Source: Streptomyces diastaticus subsp. diastaticus (GTDB lineage: Bacteria > Actinomycetota > Actinomycetes > Streptomycetales > Streptomycetaceae). From it: DNA of 64,000 bases. The stretch is from contig NZ_BLLN01000005.1 in assembly GCF_011170125.1 (NCBI RefSeq), positions 806,001-870,000 on the forward strand, given 5' to 3'. Positions 43,040 to 52,004 of the stretch are shown here, piece after piece (positions within the stretch are counted from its first letter, which is position 1; every line of letters starts with the position of its first letter). Both the position numbers and the translations under genes were made by a program. The notes under the pieces are model-generated. The model was not told where the DNA came from. It saw only the letters and a program-made list of their open reading frames with translations, and made no database searches.

Positions 43040-43256
43040 GGCGTCCTCCCTGGCCTTGACCGCCGGGCTGCGGCGCCGGCCGGTCGCGCGTCCGCCGACC
43101 CTATCTTGGCCCGTAGTCTCGTAAGGAGCGGTCTTCCGGCCGTCCCCCGTCCGGGTGACGTGGGGGCGGCGGGACGCGGGCGGGGTACGGAACCGTCCGT
43201 GCGGGGCGGGTGAGCCGGCCCGGGCGGCGCGGGCGCCGCAGGGAGGAGCGCGGACG

Positions 43257-44024
43257 GTGGAGATCACCTGGTGGGGCCATGCCACCTGCACGGTCGAGGA
43301 CTCGGGAGTGCGGTTGCTCACGGACCCGGTCTTCGCGCGGCGGCTGGCCCATCTGCGGCGGCGCCGCGGCGCTCCCCCGCCGGCCCACGCGGCCGTCGCC
43401 GACGCGGTCCTCGTCTCCCATCTGCACGCCGACCACCTCCATCTGCCGTCGCTGGCGCGGCTGGCGGCGGGCACCCGGCTGCTGGTGCCCAAGGGCGCGG
43501 TGCGCGCCGTGCCGGGGCTGCGACGCCTCGCGCGGCTGGACCTGGTGGAGGTCGAGCCCGGCGACAGCGAGAAGGTCGGCCCGGTGACGGTGCGGGTGGT
43601 GCCCGCGCTGCACGACGGACGGCGCACACCGGTCGCGCGGCACCGCGCGCCCGCGCTGGGGTTCGTGGTCAGCGGGGAGGCGCGTACCTACTTCGCGGGG
43701 GACACGGGGCTGTTCGACTCGATGGCCGCGGAGACGGGGCCGCTGGACGTGGCGCTGCTGCCGGTGGGCGGCTGGGGCCCGGGACTGGGCCACCACCACC
43801 TGGACGCGGCACGGGCGGCCGAGGCGGCCCGGCGGCTCGCCCCGGCCGCCGCGGTGCCGGTGCACTACGGGACGTACTGGCCCATCGGGCTGGACGCGGT
43901 GCGCCCGCACGAGTTCCACTCCCCCGGTGACGAGTTCGTCCGCAAGGCGGCGGTGAGCGCCCCCGGGGTACGGGTGCACCTGCTGAGCCACGGGGAGAGC
44001 GTGCGGCCCGAGGCCGGCCGGTGA
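43257..44024 (+). CDS. MBL-fold metallo-hydrolase (UlaG-like)
   Basis: 255 residues from GTG 43257 (GGGAGGAG upstream). Starts with the UlaG-type EITWWGHATCTVEDSGVRLLTDP, then the metal motif VSHLHADHLHLPSL, YFAGDTGLFDSM with the bridging Asp, and PVHYGTYWPIG with the last His. The family hydrolyses ester or phosphodiester bonds with two zinc ions. Its stop overlaps the DedA start by four bases. Confidence 0.93.
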   Translation: MEITWWGHATCTVEDSGVRLLTDPVFARRLAHLRRRRGAPPPAHAAVADAVLVSHLHADHLHLPSLARLAAGTRLLVPKGAVRAVPGLRRLARLDLVEVEPGDSEKVGPVTVRVVPALHDGRRTPVARHRAPALGFVVSGEARTYFAGDTGLFDSMAAETGPLDVALLPVGGWGPGLGHHHLDAARAAEAARRLAPAAAVPVHYGTYWPIGLDAVRPHEFHSPGDEFVRKAAVSAPGVRVHLLSHGESVRPEAGR

Positions 44025-44674
44025 CCCTCTCGCGACTGTCCGCGCCGGCGGTTCTCGGCGCGGCGGAGATGCCCGACGCGACCACCCAGCAGGCGCTCGG
44101 CTACCCCTCGCTCTTCCTGCTGGTCTTCCTGGGCGCGCTGGTGCCGGTGGTGCCGACGGGGGCCCTGGTCAGCGGGGCCGCCGTGGTCGCCTTCCACGAG
44201 GCGGCGCCGCTGACGCTGCTGGTGCTCTTCCTCGTCTCGGCCCTGGCGGCCTTCCTCGGGGACCTGGTCCTGTACTGGCTGGGGCAACGGGGAGTGCGCT
44301 CGCGCGGCGGCTCGCGGTGGCTGGACACACTGCGGGAGCGGGCGGCGCCGGACCGGCTGGAGCAGGCCCGCGCCAAGCTCGACACCCACGGGGTGACGGT
44401 GCTGATCCTCTCCCGGCTGATCCCGGCCGGCCGCGTCCCGGTGATGCTGGCCTGCCTGCTGGCGCGGATGCCGCTGTCCCGGTTCGCCCGCGGTGACGGC
44501 CCGGCCTGCCTGGCGTGGACGGCCACGTACCAGCTCATCGGCATCGTCGGCGGGTCGCTCTTCGCCGAGCCGTGGGAGGGCGTGGCCGCCGCGGTGGTGC
44601 TGACGGTGCTGATCAGCGCGGCGCCGGGGGTGTGGCGGCGGCTGCGGAGGCGGACGGCGCCGTCCTCACGGTGA
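44021..44674 (+). CDS. DedA family membrane protein
   Basis: 217 residues from GTG 44021. About five hydrophobic segments with the DedA hallmarks: FLGALVPVVPTGALVSGAAV, FLGDLVLYWLGQRGVRSRGG and ILSRLIPAGRVPVMLACLLARMPLSRFARGD, including the conserved re-entrant Arg/Pro. DedA proteins move undecaprenyl phosphate or phospholipids between leaflets and affect envelope homeostasis. The tight coupling to the metallo-hydrolase suggests a lipid-related job for both. Confidence 0.9.
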   Translation: MTLSRLSAPAVLGAAEMPDATTQQALGYPSLFLLVFLGALVPVVPTGALVSGAAVVAFHEAAPLTLLVLFLVSALAAFLGDLVLYWLGQRGVRSRGGSRWLDTLRERAAPDRLEQARAKLDTHGVTVLILSRLIPAGRVPVMLACLLARMPLSRFARGDGPACLAWTATYQLIGIVGGSLFAEPWEGVAAAVVLTVLISAAPGVWRRLRRRTAPSSR

Positions 44675-44687
44675 GGGGCCCGCGCGG

Positions 44688-45710
44688 TCACACGGTGCGG
44701 GAGCCGCCGACCGGCAGGTCCCACAGGTCCTCGCGGGGGCGGCCGGTGCGGGCCCAGGCGGCGCGGACCCGGGTGAGGGGTTCGAGGACGGGTTCGGCGG
44801 AGAGCAGGAAGGTGGCCCAGTGCATGGGGGCCATCCGGCGGGCGCCCAGGTCGGCGCAGGCGGCGACCGCCTCCTCCGGGTCGCAGTGCACGTCCCGGAG
44901 CCACCAGCGGGGGGCGTAGGCACCGATGGGCATGAGGGTGAGGTCGATGCCGGGGTGGCGGCGGCCGATCTCGGTGAACCAGTGGCCGTAGCCGGTGTCA
45001 CCCGCGAAGTGCACCTTGCGCCCCTGCGGGTCGGTGAGCACCCAGCCGCCCCACAGCGTGCGGCAGGTGTCGAACAGGCCCCGCCGCGACCAGTGGTGGG
45101 CGGGGACGAAGTCGAAGGTGACGCCGCCGATCTCGCGGCCCTGCCACCAGTCCAGCTCGTGGACGCGGGTGAAGCGGCGCCGCCGGAACCACCGCCCGAG
45201 CCCGGCCGGCACCAGGACCGGGGTGGTGCGCGGCAGGCGGCGCAGGGTCGGGGCGTCCAGGTGGTCGTAGTGGTTGTGGCTGATGACGACGGCGTCGACC
45301 GGGGGGAGGGAGGCCCAGGGGACGCCGACGGGGGTGACGCGCGGCGGGGTGCCGAGGATGCGGCGGGACCAGACGGGGTCGGTGAGCACGGTCAGCCCGC
45401 CGATCCGCAGGACCCAGCTGGCGTGACCGGCCCAGGTGAGGGCGAGTGCGCCGGGGCCCGCCGGGGGCAGCGGCGCGGGCGCGCACGGCAGCAGTGGAAC
45501 GTCGCGCCGGGCCTCGGCGCCGGGACGCAGGGCGCCCGCCTCGCGGGCCAGGCGGGCCAGGGCCCGGACGCCGGGCAGCGGGGCGGTGAGGCGGTCGCGG
45601 TAGGAGCGGCGGCGGTGCCGGCCGGGGGCCGGCGGGTCCGGCAGGGTGGTCGCCGCGGGCGCCGGGGCGAGGGCGGCGGGCGCGGTGGCGGGGTCGCGCT
45701 GCTCGGTCAC
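44688..45710 (-). CDS. MBL-fold metallo-hydrolase (NAPE-PLD-like)
   Basis: 340 residues from GTG 45710, overlapping the stop of the upstream aminotransferase-like gene by four bases. After a disordered Pro/Ala head, the core is ALTWAGHASWVLRIGGLTVLTDPVWS, VVISHNHYDHLDAPTL (metal motif), FVPAHHWSRRGLFDTC, HFAGDTGYGHWFTEIG and LMPIGAYAPRWWL. These match N-acyl-phosphatidylethanolamine phospholipase D-like enzymes. It likely acts on a membrane lipid or lactone-type substrate. Confidence 0.92.
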   Translation of the reverse strand: MTEQRDPATAPAALAPAPAATTLPDPPAPGRHRRRSYRDRLTAPLPGVRALARLAREAGALRPGAEARRDVPLLPCAPAPLPPAGPGALALTWAGHASWVLRIGGLTVLTDPVWSRRILGTPPRVTPVGVPWASLPPVDAVVISHNHYDHLDAPTLRRLPRTTPVLVPAGLGRWFRRRRFTRVHELDWWQGREIGGVTFDFVPAHHWSRRGLFDTCRTLWGGWVLTDPQGRKVHFAGDTGYGHWFTEIGRRHPGIDLTLMPIGAYAPRWWLRDVHCDPEEAVAACADLGARRMAPMHWATFLLSAEPVLEPLTRVRAAWARTGRPREDLWDLPVGGSRTV

Positions 45711-46957
45711 GGTGTGGCCTCCTGTGCTCCGGCGGGGGATGCGCCGAGGGCGCCGAGGACCTCGGCCACCCGGTCCAGGGCCCGCCGCACGGGGGCCGCC
45801 TGGAGCGGGTCGGGAGCGCCGGTGAGCAGGGCGGCGCGGACCCGCTCGTCGTCGCCGAGGAGCGCCCCGGTGGAGAGCCGGACGCGCAGTCCGGCGAGGT
45901 CGTCGCCGAAGCGGTGGCCGCCGGGGGCGGGCATCCCGAGCCGGGCGGTGAGGTCGTTCTCCAGTTCCAGGGCGTCGGTGACGCCGCGGGCGGCGAGGGC
46001 GGGGGCGAACGGCGACAGGTCGGCGTAGAGGTGGCGGCCGGCCTGCGGCGGGCGGACCAGGGCCCCGGCGGAGTGCAGCGTGGTGTGCAGGGCGGTGGCG
46101 AGGCGGCCGTGCAGGGCCACGGCGTGGGCGAGGCGTGCGGTGAGTTCGAGGGGTTCGTCCAGCGCGTGGGCGGCGGCCACGGCGACCGGGGTGGCCAGGG
46201 CGGCGTCGAGAGCGGTGAGGATGTCGAGGCAGCGGGCCCGCAGCCGGGCTCCGGCGACGGTGTCGGGGAAGCGGACGACGGCGGCGGGCCAGCCCGGCGG
46301 CAGCCAGCCGCCGGAGAGGTCGCAGATCACGGTGACCCCGTCGGGCAGCATCTCGGCCGGGCCGACCACGGGGGTCTCCTCGGGCCGGTGGACGGTGTCC
46401 CGCCAGGTCTCGTCGCTGACCACGTGCAGTCCCTCGGCGGCGGCCGCCTCGACGGCGCGGCTCATCACCTCGGCCGGGACCACCGTGCCGGTCGGGTCGT
46501 CGGCGACGGCGAGGACCAGCAGCCGCGGGTCGCCGCCCTCGGCCCTCACCCGGCGGACCGTCTCCAGCAGGGCGTACGGGTCGGGGACGCCGCCGCAGGC
46601 GGCCGGGGAGGGCACCGAGTAGGTGGGGCGGCCCAGCAGCCGGGCCTGCGGCGCCCACCAGGCCGGGCAGGGCCTGGGAAGCAGTACGTCGCCACCGGTC
46701 GCGGCGGTCAGCGCGAGCAGCAGGGCGGGGGCGCCGGGGGCGGCGGCGGTCAGGGCCGCGTCGGCGGCGAGGCCACGCCGGGCCCAGTAGCGCCGGGCGG
46801 ACTCCAGCAGGGCCCGGCCGCCGCCGGGGGGTTCGGCGTGGGGGCGGTCGGCGGCCTCGGCGAGGACGGCGGCGAGTCCGGGCACGACCGGCAGGCCCGG
46901 CTCCGGCACGGGCGGGCCGTACCGGACGGACCCACGGCCGTCCAGGGCGCTCTCCAT
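45707..46957 (-). CDS. Aminotransferase class I/II-like protein lacking the PLP lysine
   Basis: 416 residues from ATG 46957 (GGAGG 8 bases upstream). The fold-type I pattern is recognisable: GGGRALLESARRYWARRGL, VLAVADDPTGTVVP (NPTG-like, residues 153-157), HVVSDETWRD (181-187) and a late LRVRLST. The expected Schiff-base stretch reads DLSGGWLPPGW, with Gly216 in place of Lys, and I find no lysine anywhere in the protein. It therefore cannot bind PLP in the normal way. It is coupled to the metallo-hydrolase. A regulatory or binding role is possible. Confidence 0.82.
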   Translation of the reverse strand: MESALDGRGSVRYGPPVPEPGLPVVPGLAAVLAEAADRPHAEPPGGGRALLESARRYWARRGLAADAALTAAAPGAPALLLALTAATGGDVLLPRPCPAWWAPQARLLGRPTYSVPSPAACGGVPDPYALLETVRRVRAEGGDPRLLVLAVADDPTGTVVPAEVMSRAVEAAAAEGLHVVSDETWRDTVHRPEETPVVGPAEMLPDGVTVICDLSGGWLPPGWPAAVVRFPDTVAGARLRARCLDILTALDAALATPVAVAAAHALDEPLELTARLAHAVALHGRLATALHTTLHSAGALVRPPQAGRHLYADLSPFAPALAARGVTDALELENDLTARLGMPAPGGHRFGDDLAGLRVRLSTGALLGDDERVRAALLTGAPDPLQAAPVRRALDRVAEVLGALGASPAGAQEATP

Positions 46958-47164
46958 CCGCCGCACCTCCGCTCGAACGCATTACCCCTCTCGCACTGTG
47001 CCGCGCCCCGCTCCCGCCCACCACCGGGAGCCTCCGATCCGGGGAACGGCGCGCGGGCCACCGGATGGTTCGGCCCCCGGGCCCCGGGTACGTGTGGGGC
47101 CACGGCCGGCCGGGCCAGGCGTCCGCGGCCGTACGCAGAACGGACCCGTACAGAAGGGCACAGC

Positions 47165-47515
47165 ATGCAGCGAGGCAGTGACCGGATGAGCGTCCACCGT
47201 GACGAGGGGATGAAGCACGAGCTCCGCGACTACCTGAGGTCGGGCCATCCGACCCGGTCCGAGGAGTGGCACGACGCGGAGCCGGGAGATCCGCTGGGGA
47301 CGCACCCGGACATCGTGGAGGTCCGGCACGAACTGGGACGGCGGCTGGGCCGTACGCCCTTCCCCGCGAGCGCGCCGGAGCTGGCACGGGTGCTGAGCGC
47401 CTCGCACTGCCCGGACGAGGTGGTGGAGCTGCTGGCGCCGCTGCCCGCCGACGAGACGTACCGCAACGCGCAGGAGCTGGCGACGGCCGTGGTACGGGCC
47501 CGGGCGGACGCCTGA
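47165..47515 (+). CDS. DUF2795 domain-containing protein
   Basis: 116 residues from ATG 47165. Basic and acidic mixed, with MKHELRDYLRSGHPTRSEEWHDAEPGD, then the DUF2795-like core FPASAPELARVLSASHCPDEVVELLAPLPADETYRNAQELATAV. Small soluble proteins of this group are common in Streptomyces; the function is unknown. Divergent from the aminotransferase-like gene over 207 bases. Confidence 0.78.
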   Translation: MQRGSDRMSVHRDEGMKHELRDYLRSGHPTRSEEWHDAEPGDPLGTHPDIVEVRHELGRRLGRTPFPASAPELARVLSASHCPDEVVELLAPLPADETYRNAQELATAVVRARADA

Positions 47516-47521
47516 CGCCAG

Positions 47522-47549
47522 GACCCGGCGGCCCGCGGGCCGCCGGGTC
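47522..47549 (+). terminator. Terminator after the DUF2795 gene
   Basis: GACCCGGCGGCCC / GGGCCGCCGGGTC, 13-bp perfect stem with only GC between arms, 6 bases after the stop. The remaining 280 bases to the DJ-1 gene show no other feature. Confidence 0.78.
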
Positions 47550-47831
47550 GCGGACCGGCCTCGCGGGGTGTACGGGCGGTCCTAGGCGGTGTCCGCACTG
47601 CCCGGTGCGGGCCCTGGAGGGCTCCTGCTGGGCGAAGCCGGCAGCTCGGGGCGTGTGCTGGGCGCCGTGAGCGCCGGGCGTCCGGGGGCGCCCCAGCTAG
47701 ATCCCTTTGCGGACCGGGGGCGGTCCGCGCGACCCTGGAAGGACACCCGGATGGCGGCGGGCAGGCCACCCCGGGCCGCCGGACGGGCGGACCGGACAGA
47801 CCGGGCGAGGATTCGAAGGGCGGGAACGCCG

Positions 47832-48383
47832 ATGCGCGTCGCATTCCTGGTGGCCCCCGAGGGCGTGGAAGAGAGCGAACTGACCGGAGCGTGGAAGGCC
47901 GTGACGGAGGCGGGGGGTGAGGCCGTGCTGGTGTCGACCTGGCCCGGGGAGGTCCTCTCCTTCCGCCACCTGGACAAGGGGGAGCGCTTCGTCGTCGACC
48001 AGGTCGTGGGCGAGGTGTCGGCGGGCATGTTCGACGCACTCGTCCTGCCGGGCGGCGTGGCCAACCCCGACCACCTGCGCACCGACGAGGAGGCGGTCGA
48101 CCTGGTGAAGGACTTCGTCGACCAGGGCCGTCCGGTGGCCGCCATCTGCCACGCCCCGTGGCTGCTGATCGAGGCCGGCGCGGTACGCGGCCGGACCCTC
48201 ACCTCCTACCCGAGCCTGGCGACGGACATCCGGAACGCCGGGGGCACGTGGGTGGACGAACCGGTCCGCGTCGACTCGTCCGGACCGACGACCCTGATCA
48301 CCAGCCGCACCCCGCACGATCTGCCGGCCTTCACCGAGGCACTCGTGGGCGTCTTCACGACGGCGGCGGCAGCCGGGCGGTGA
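47832..48383 (+). CDS. DJ-1/PfpI family protein (type 1 glutamine amidotransferase fold, YhbO/PfpI group)
   Basis: 183 residues from ATG 47832. Fold and catalytic features: RVAFLVAPEGVEESEL with the conserved Glu, FDALVLPGGVANPDHLR, and VAAICHAPWLLIEAG with nucleophile Cys106 followed by His. PfpI/YhbO relatives act as glyoxalases or deglycases and protect against stress. No neighbours suggest a more specific role. Confidence 0.93.
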   Translation: MRVAFLVAPEGVEESELTGAWKAVTEAGGEAVLVSTWPGEVLSFRHLDKGERFVVDQVVGEVSAGMFDALVLPGGVANPDHLRTDEEAVDLVKDFVDQGRPVAAICHAPWLLIEAGAVRGRTLTSYPSLATDIRNAGGTWVDEPVRVDSSGPTTLITSRTPHDLPAFTEALVGVFTTAAAAGR

Positions 48384-48763
48384 GCCGGAGGCCGGCTTCG
48401 GTCCGGGTCGCCTCTCGAAGGGCTCCACCGACAGGAGCGGGAGGCCGCCGGGCCGGGGCGGAGTGCGGGTCCCCGGCCCGGGCGGCCTCCCGGCTCCGGT
48501 GCGGGCCGTCGGCCGGTGCGGCGGTGAGCGGGGACCGTCCGTCCCGGAAGAACCCGAGGCGGGGCGAGCGCCCGGGAGCCGACACCGACGTCTGCCGCAG
48601 CCCCCTGCCGCGACGGCCCGGCGGGCACTGCCCCGAGAGGCGCGCCACCGCACCGAGAGGCGCCCCACCGGCGGAGGTCACCGGCCCACCGCCTCCTCCC
48701 CCGCGCTCGCCAGGCCCCGCGGCCCGGACCGCGGGGCCTGGTGCGCTCCTCGCCACCCCCTCC
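48384..48763. other. Gene-free interval with a terminator near its right end
   Basis: 380 bases between the DJ-1 stop and the stop of the leftward TIGR03086 gene. G+C-rich; frames across it lack start signals and coding bias. The only clear element is the hairpin at 48710-48741. Confidence 0.5.
48710..48741. terminator. Terminator of the TIGR03086 gene
   Basis: CCAGGCCCCGCGG / CCGCGGGGCCTGG, perfect 13-bp stem with a 6-base loop, 23 bases beyond the stop at 48764. Confidence 0.8.
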
Positions 48764-49381
48764 TCAAGCCTCCCGTCCCAGACGGGCGAGGAGGCGGGTC
48801 TGCGGGTCGGCGCCGGAGGGCGGGGTGAGGGGCGGGGCGAAGACACCGCTGCCGGAGAGGTCGTCGGCGTAGGGGGCCGTCTCGCGGTCGGCGAAGGAGA
48901 CCAGTTCGGGCGGGAGGTGCTCGGTGGCACCGATGCCGCGGGCCAGATCCCAGGCGTGGACGATCAGGTCGGTGGTCATCTGGCCGCAGTAGTGGTCGGC
49001 GCCGCTCGGCCCGTAGGAGAGCTGGACGGTGCGGTCGAGGGCACCGGGGGCGGCGAACGCCTCACGGGCGCCCCGGGCGGCCGCCTCCCAGGCACCGACC
49101 GGGTCCTCGCCCAGCAGGTCGCCGTCGAGGGCGTCACCGACCGACTCCATCGTCCCGCCCGCCAGCAGCGGAGGCGCCCAGAGCTGTTCGGACACCAGGT
49201 GGGCGACGAGGTCGCGGACGTTCCAGTCGGCGCACGGGGTGGGGTGGTCCCACTGGTCGTCGAGGATGTCGTGGACCCGCCGGCCGAAGAGATCCAGTGC
49301 GGCCGCGTGCCGCGCGAGGAGTTCGGGATGGCTGGGGGTGCTCGTCTCGGGGTCTGCGCCCGACGCGCCGGAGGAGGACAT
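48764..49381 (-). CDS. TIGR03086 family metal-binding protein (mycothiol-dependent DinB-like)
   Basis: 205 residues from ATG 49381, favoured by GAGG 10 bases upstream; ATG 49390 is an alternative. The DinB four-helix fold is marked by HPTPCADWNVRDLVAHLVSEQLWAPPLLAG (first metal His) and TTDLIVHAWDLARGIGAT (second). Relatives include mycothiol-dependent maleylpyruvate isomerase, a thiol-transfer enzyme. Mycothiol-using actinobacteria carry many copies. Substrate unknown. Confidence 0.9.
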   Translation of the reverse strand: MSSSGASGADPETSTPSHPELLARHAAALDLFGRRVHDILDDQWDHPTPCADWNVRDLVAHLVSEQLWAPPLLAGGTMESVGDALDGDLLGEDPVGAWEAAARGAREAFAAPGALDRTVQLSYGPSGADHYCGQMTTDLIVHAWDLARGIGATEHLPPELVSFADRETAPYADDLSGSGVFAPPLTPPSGADPQTRLLARLGREA

Positions 49382-49503
49382 GGGATCCATCCTCACCCCG
49401 TGGGGGCGCGTGTGCCGAGGGCGGGCGCCCGTTCCGGTGACGGACGCGCCCGGTGTCGCGCGCCGGTGCGGGTGATCGGCCGGCGCGGGGGTACGCGTGC
49501 GGC

Positions 49504-51027
49504 ATGCGTCCTGACCCTGTGAACTCCCTGCCTCCGTGGCGGCGCCCGCGGGTGCCCGCCGTGTTCGCTCCGGAGCCGCCGGCCTCCCTCGGTGCCCGGC
49601 TGGTCGCCCTGGACCGCACGGTCTTCGAGGCGGTGGCGGCGCGCCGCTGGCCCGGCGCCGACCAGGTCCTGCCGAAGCTGAGCCGAAGCGCCAACCACGG
49701 TCTGCTCTGGGGCGCGATCGCGGCGGGGCTGGCGGTGACCGGTTCCCCGCGCGCCCGCCGGGCGGCGGTACGCGGGCTGGCCTCGCTGGGGCTGGCCTCC
49801 GCGACCATCAACACCCTCGGCAAGCGGACGGTGCGGCGGCAGCGGCCGGGCCTGGAGTCGGTCCCGCTGATACGGCAGCTGAAGCGGCAGCCGATCACCT
49901 CCTCCTTCCCCTCCGGTCACTCGGCGTCGGCGGCGGCCTTCGCGACCGGCGTGGCGATGGAGTCCCGGGCCCTGGGCGCGCTGGTGGCCCCGCTGGCGGC
50001 GGCGGTCGCCGTCTCCCGGGTCCACACCGGGGCGCACTACCCGGGTGACGTGCTGGCCGGGGCGGCGCTGGGCGCGGGCGCGGCCTTGGCGGTGCGCGGC
50101 CTGGTGCCGACCCGGGACCAGCTCCCCTCCCCCGGCCGCCCGCTGGTGGACGTACCGGCCCTGCCGCGGGGCCACGGCCTGGTCATGGTGGTGAACCAGG
50201 GCGCCGGCACCCCCGAGAAGGCGCGGGCCCTGCGGGAGCTGCTGCCCGAGGCCGAGGTGGTGGAGTGCCGGGGCGAGCGGCTGGTGACGGAGCTGGAGAA
50301 GGCCGCGGGGCGCGCCCTGGCCCTCGGCGTCTGCGGCGGCGACGGCTCGGTCAACGCGGCGGCCGGGGTGGCGCTGCGGAACGGGCTGCCGCTGGCGGTG
50401 CTGCCCGGCGGCACCCTCAACCACTTCGCGTACGACCTCGGGATAGAGGACCCGAAGGAGCTGTGCCGGGCGGTGGAGGCGGGCGACGCGGTCGCCGTGG
50501 ACGTGGGCCGTTTCCACTCCGGCGGCCGGACCGGTCACTTCCTCAACACCTTCAGCCTGGGTGTCTACCCCGAGCTGGTCCGGGAGCGGGAGCGCTGGTC
50601 GGGGCGGGTCGGCGGTCGGCTCGCGGACGTGGTGGCGGCGGCCCGGGTGCGGCGCCGGGACCATCCGCTGGAGGCGGTGGTGGAGGGCGAGCGGCGCCCG
50701 CTGTGGCTGCTCTTCGCGGGCAACTGCACCTACCGCCGGATGGGGCTGACCGGCGGGCGCCGGGCGGATCTGGCCGACGGTCTGCTGGACGTCCGGGCCG
50801 TGCACGGCGGGCGCGGCCCGGGATTCCGGCTGGTGGCGGCGGCGCTGGCGGGCCCGCTGACCCGCTCGCCGTTCCACGCGGCGGTACGGGTGCAGCGGCT
50901 GCGGATCGGCGGGATCAGCCCGGGCACACCGCTGGCCTTCGACGGCGAGGTGACCGACGCGGGTCCGAGTCTGGAGCTGGACAAGCTCCACGAGGGGCTG
51001 CGGGTGTACCGGCCACTGACCCTCTGA
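49504..51027 (+). CDS. Fusion of PAP2-type phosphatase and diacylglycerol kinase-type lipid kinase
   Basis: 507 residues from ATG 49504. Residues about 30-205 are a membrane PAP2 phosphatase: KRTVRRQRPG, SSFPSGHSASAAAF and SRVHTGAHYPGDVLAG give the three acid phosphatase motifs. Residues about 225-505 are a DAGK/YegS-type kinase: VMVVNQGAGTPEKARAL, GVCGGDGSVNAAAGVALRNG, VLPGGTLNHFAYDLGI and a C-terminal beta domain with LAFDGEVTD. Removing and adding phosphate on lipids in one chain suggests turnover of a prenyl or diacylglycerol phosphate. Confidence 0.93.
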   Translation: MRPDPVNSLPPWRRPRVPAVFAPEPPASLGARLVALDRTVFEAVAARRWPGADQVLPKLSRSANHGLLWGAIAAGLAVTGSPRARRAAVRGLASLGLASATINTLGKRTVRRQRPGLESVPLIRQLKRQPITSSFPSGHSASAAAFATGVAMESRALGALVAPLAAAVAVSRVHTGAHYPGDVLAGAALGAGAALAVRGLVPTRDQLPSPGRPLVDVPALPRGHGLVMVVNQGAGTPEKARALRELLPEAEVVECRGERLVTELEKAAGRALALGVCGGDGSVNAAAGVALRNGLPLAVLPGGTLNHFAYDLGIEDPKELCRAVEAGDAVAVDVGRFHSGGRTGHFLNTFSLGVYPELVRERERWSGRVGGRLADVVAAARVRRRDHPLEAVVEGERRPLWLLFAGNCTYRRMGLTGGRRADLADGLLDVRAVHGGRGPGFRLVAAALAGPLTRSPFHAAVRVQRLRIGGISPGTPLAFDGEVTDAGPSLELDKLHEGLRVYRPLTL

Positions 51028-51188
51028 CTCCGCGTCGCCCCGGCACGGAGCGCACCCCGGTGGGCCGCATCATGAGACGGGGGTCTCATGATGCGGCCCG
51101 CCGCGTGTACGGTCGCCGGCACCGGGCGCCGGCTCGCGCACCACGGGCGTCCGGCCCCTCACCCACGCGCCCGCCCGAGGAGGCCGTC

Positions 51189-52004
51189 TTGCCCACCGGT
51201 CCCACCGCCGTCGTCTACACACACGGCCACCACGAGTCCGTCCTGCGCTCCCACACCTGGCGTACCGCCGCCAATTCCGCCGCGTACCTGCTGGCGGCGC
51301 TGGAGCCGCACCACCGCGTCCTGGACGTCGGGTGCGGACCGGGGACGATCACCGCCGACCTCGCCGCCCTGGTCCCGGACGGCCACGTCACCGGGGTCGA
51401 CAACGCCGAGGAGATCCTCGACACGGCCCGCTCCGCCGCCGCCGCGCGCTCCCTGACCCACACCGCCTTCCGCACCGGCGACGCCCAGGCCCTCCCCTTC
51501 CCCGACGCCTCCTTCGACGTCGTCCACGCCCACCAGGTGCTCCAGCACCTCGGCGACCCGGTGGGCGCGCTGCGCGAGATGCGCCGGGTGTGCGCGCCGG
51601 GCGGCCTGGTCGCCGTACGCGACGCGGACTACGCGGCGATGACCTGGCATCCGCCCGCCCCGGGGCTCGACGTGTGGCTGGAGCTGTACCGGTCGGTGGC
51701 GCGGGCCGGGGGCGGGGAGCCGGACGCGGGACGCCACCTGCGGGCGTGGGCCCGGGAGGCAGGGTTCACCGACCTCACGGCGACCGCCTCGGCCTGGTGT
51801 TTCGCGGAGGAGGCGGAGCGGGACTGGTGGGGCGGACTCTGGGCGGACCGGACGACGGCCTCCGGGTACGCGGACCGGGCGATCGGCCTCGGGCACGCGG
51901 ACCCCGCACGGCTGGAGCGGATCGCGGCCGCCTGGCGCGAGTGGGCGGCCGCGCCCGACGGCTGGTTCGCCGTGCTCCACGGGGAACTGCTCTGCCGCGT
52001 CTGA
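51189..52004 (+). CDS. Class I SAM-dependent methyltransferase
   Basis: 271 residues from TTG 51189, preferred because GAGGAGG lies 6 bases upstream and no ATG or GTG fits. Core motifs are HHRVLDVGCGPGTITADLAALV (I), VTGVDNAEEILDTARS, GDAQALPFPDASFDVVHAHQVLQHL (II) and RRVCAPGGLVAVRDADYA (III). The UbiE-like pattern and the C-terminal cap WWGGLWADRTTASGYADRAIGLG are typical of actinobacterial small-molecule methyltransferases. Acceptor unknown. Confidence 0.9.
   Translation: MPTGPTAVVYTHGHHESVLRSHTWRTAANSAAYLLAALEPHHRVLDVGCGPGTITADLAALVPDGHVTGVDNAEEILDTARSAAAARSLTHTAFRTGDAQALPFPDASFDVVHAHQVLQHLGDPVGALREMRRVCAPGGLVAVRDADYAAMTWHPPAPGLDVWLELYRSVARAGGGEPDAGRHLRAWAREAGFTDLTATASAWCFAEEAERDWWGGLWADRTTASGYADRAIGLGHADPARLERIAAAWREWAAAPDGWFAVLHGELLCRV

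Noticed and set aside
39797..43213. Rightward open frame of about 1,140 codons opposite OsmC and the holin/phosphodiesterase
   Set aside because: Same shadow effect; crosses several real leftward genes and has no recognisable domain.
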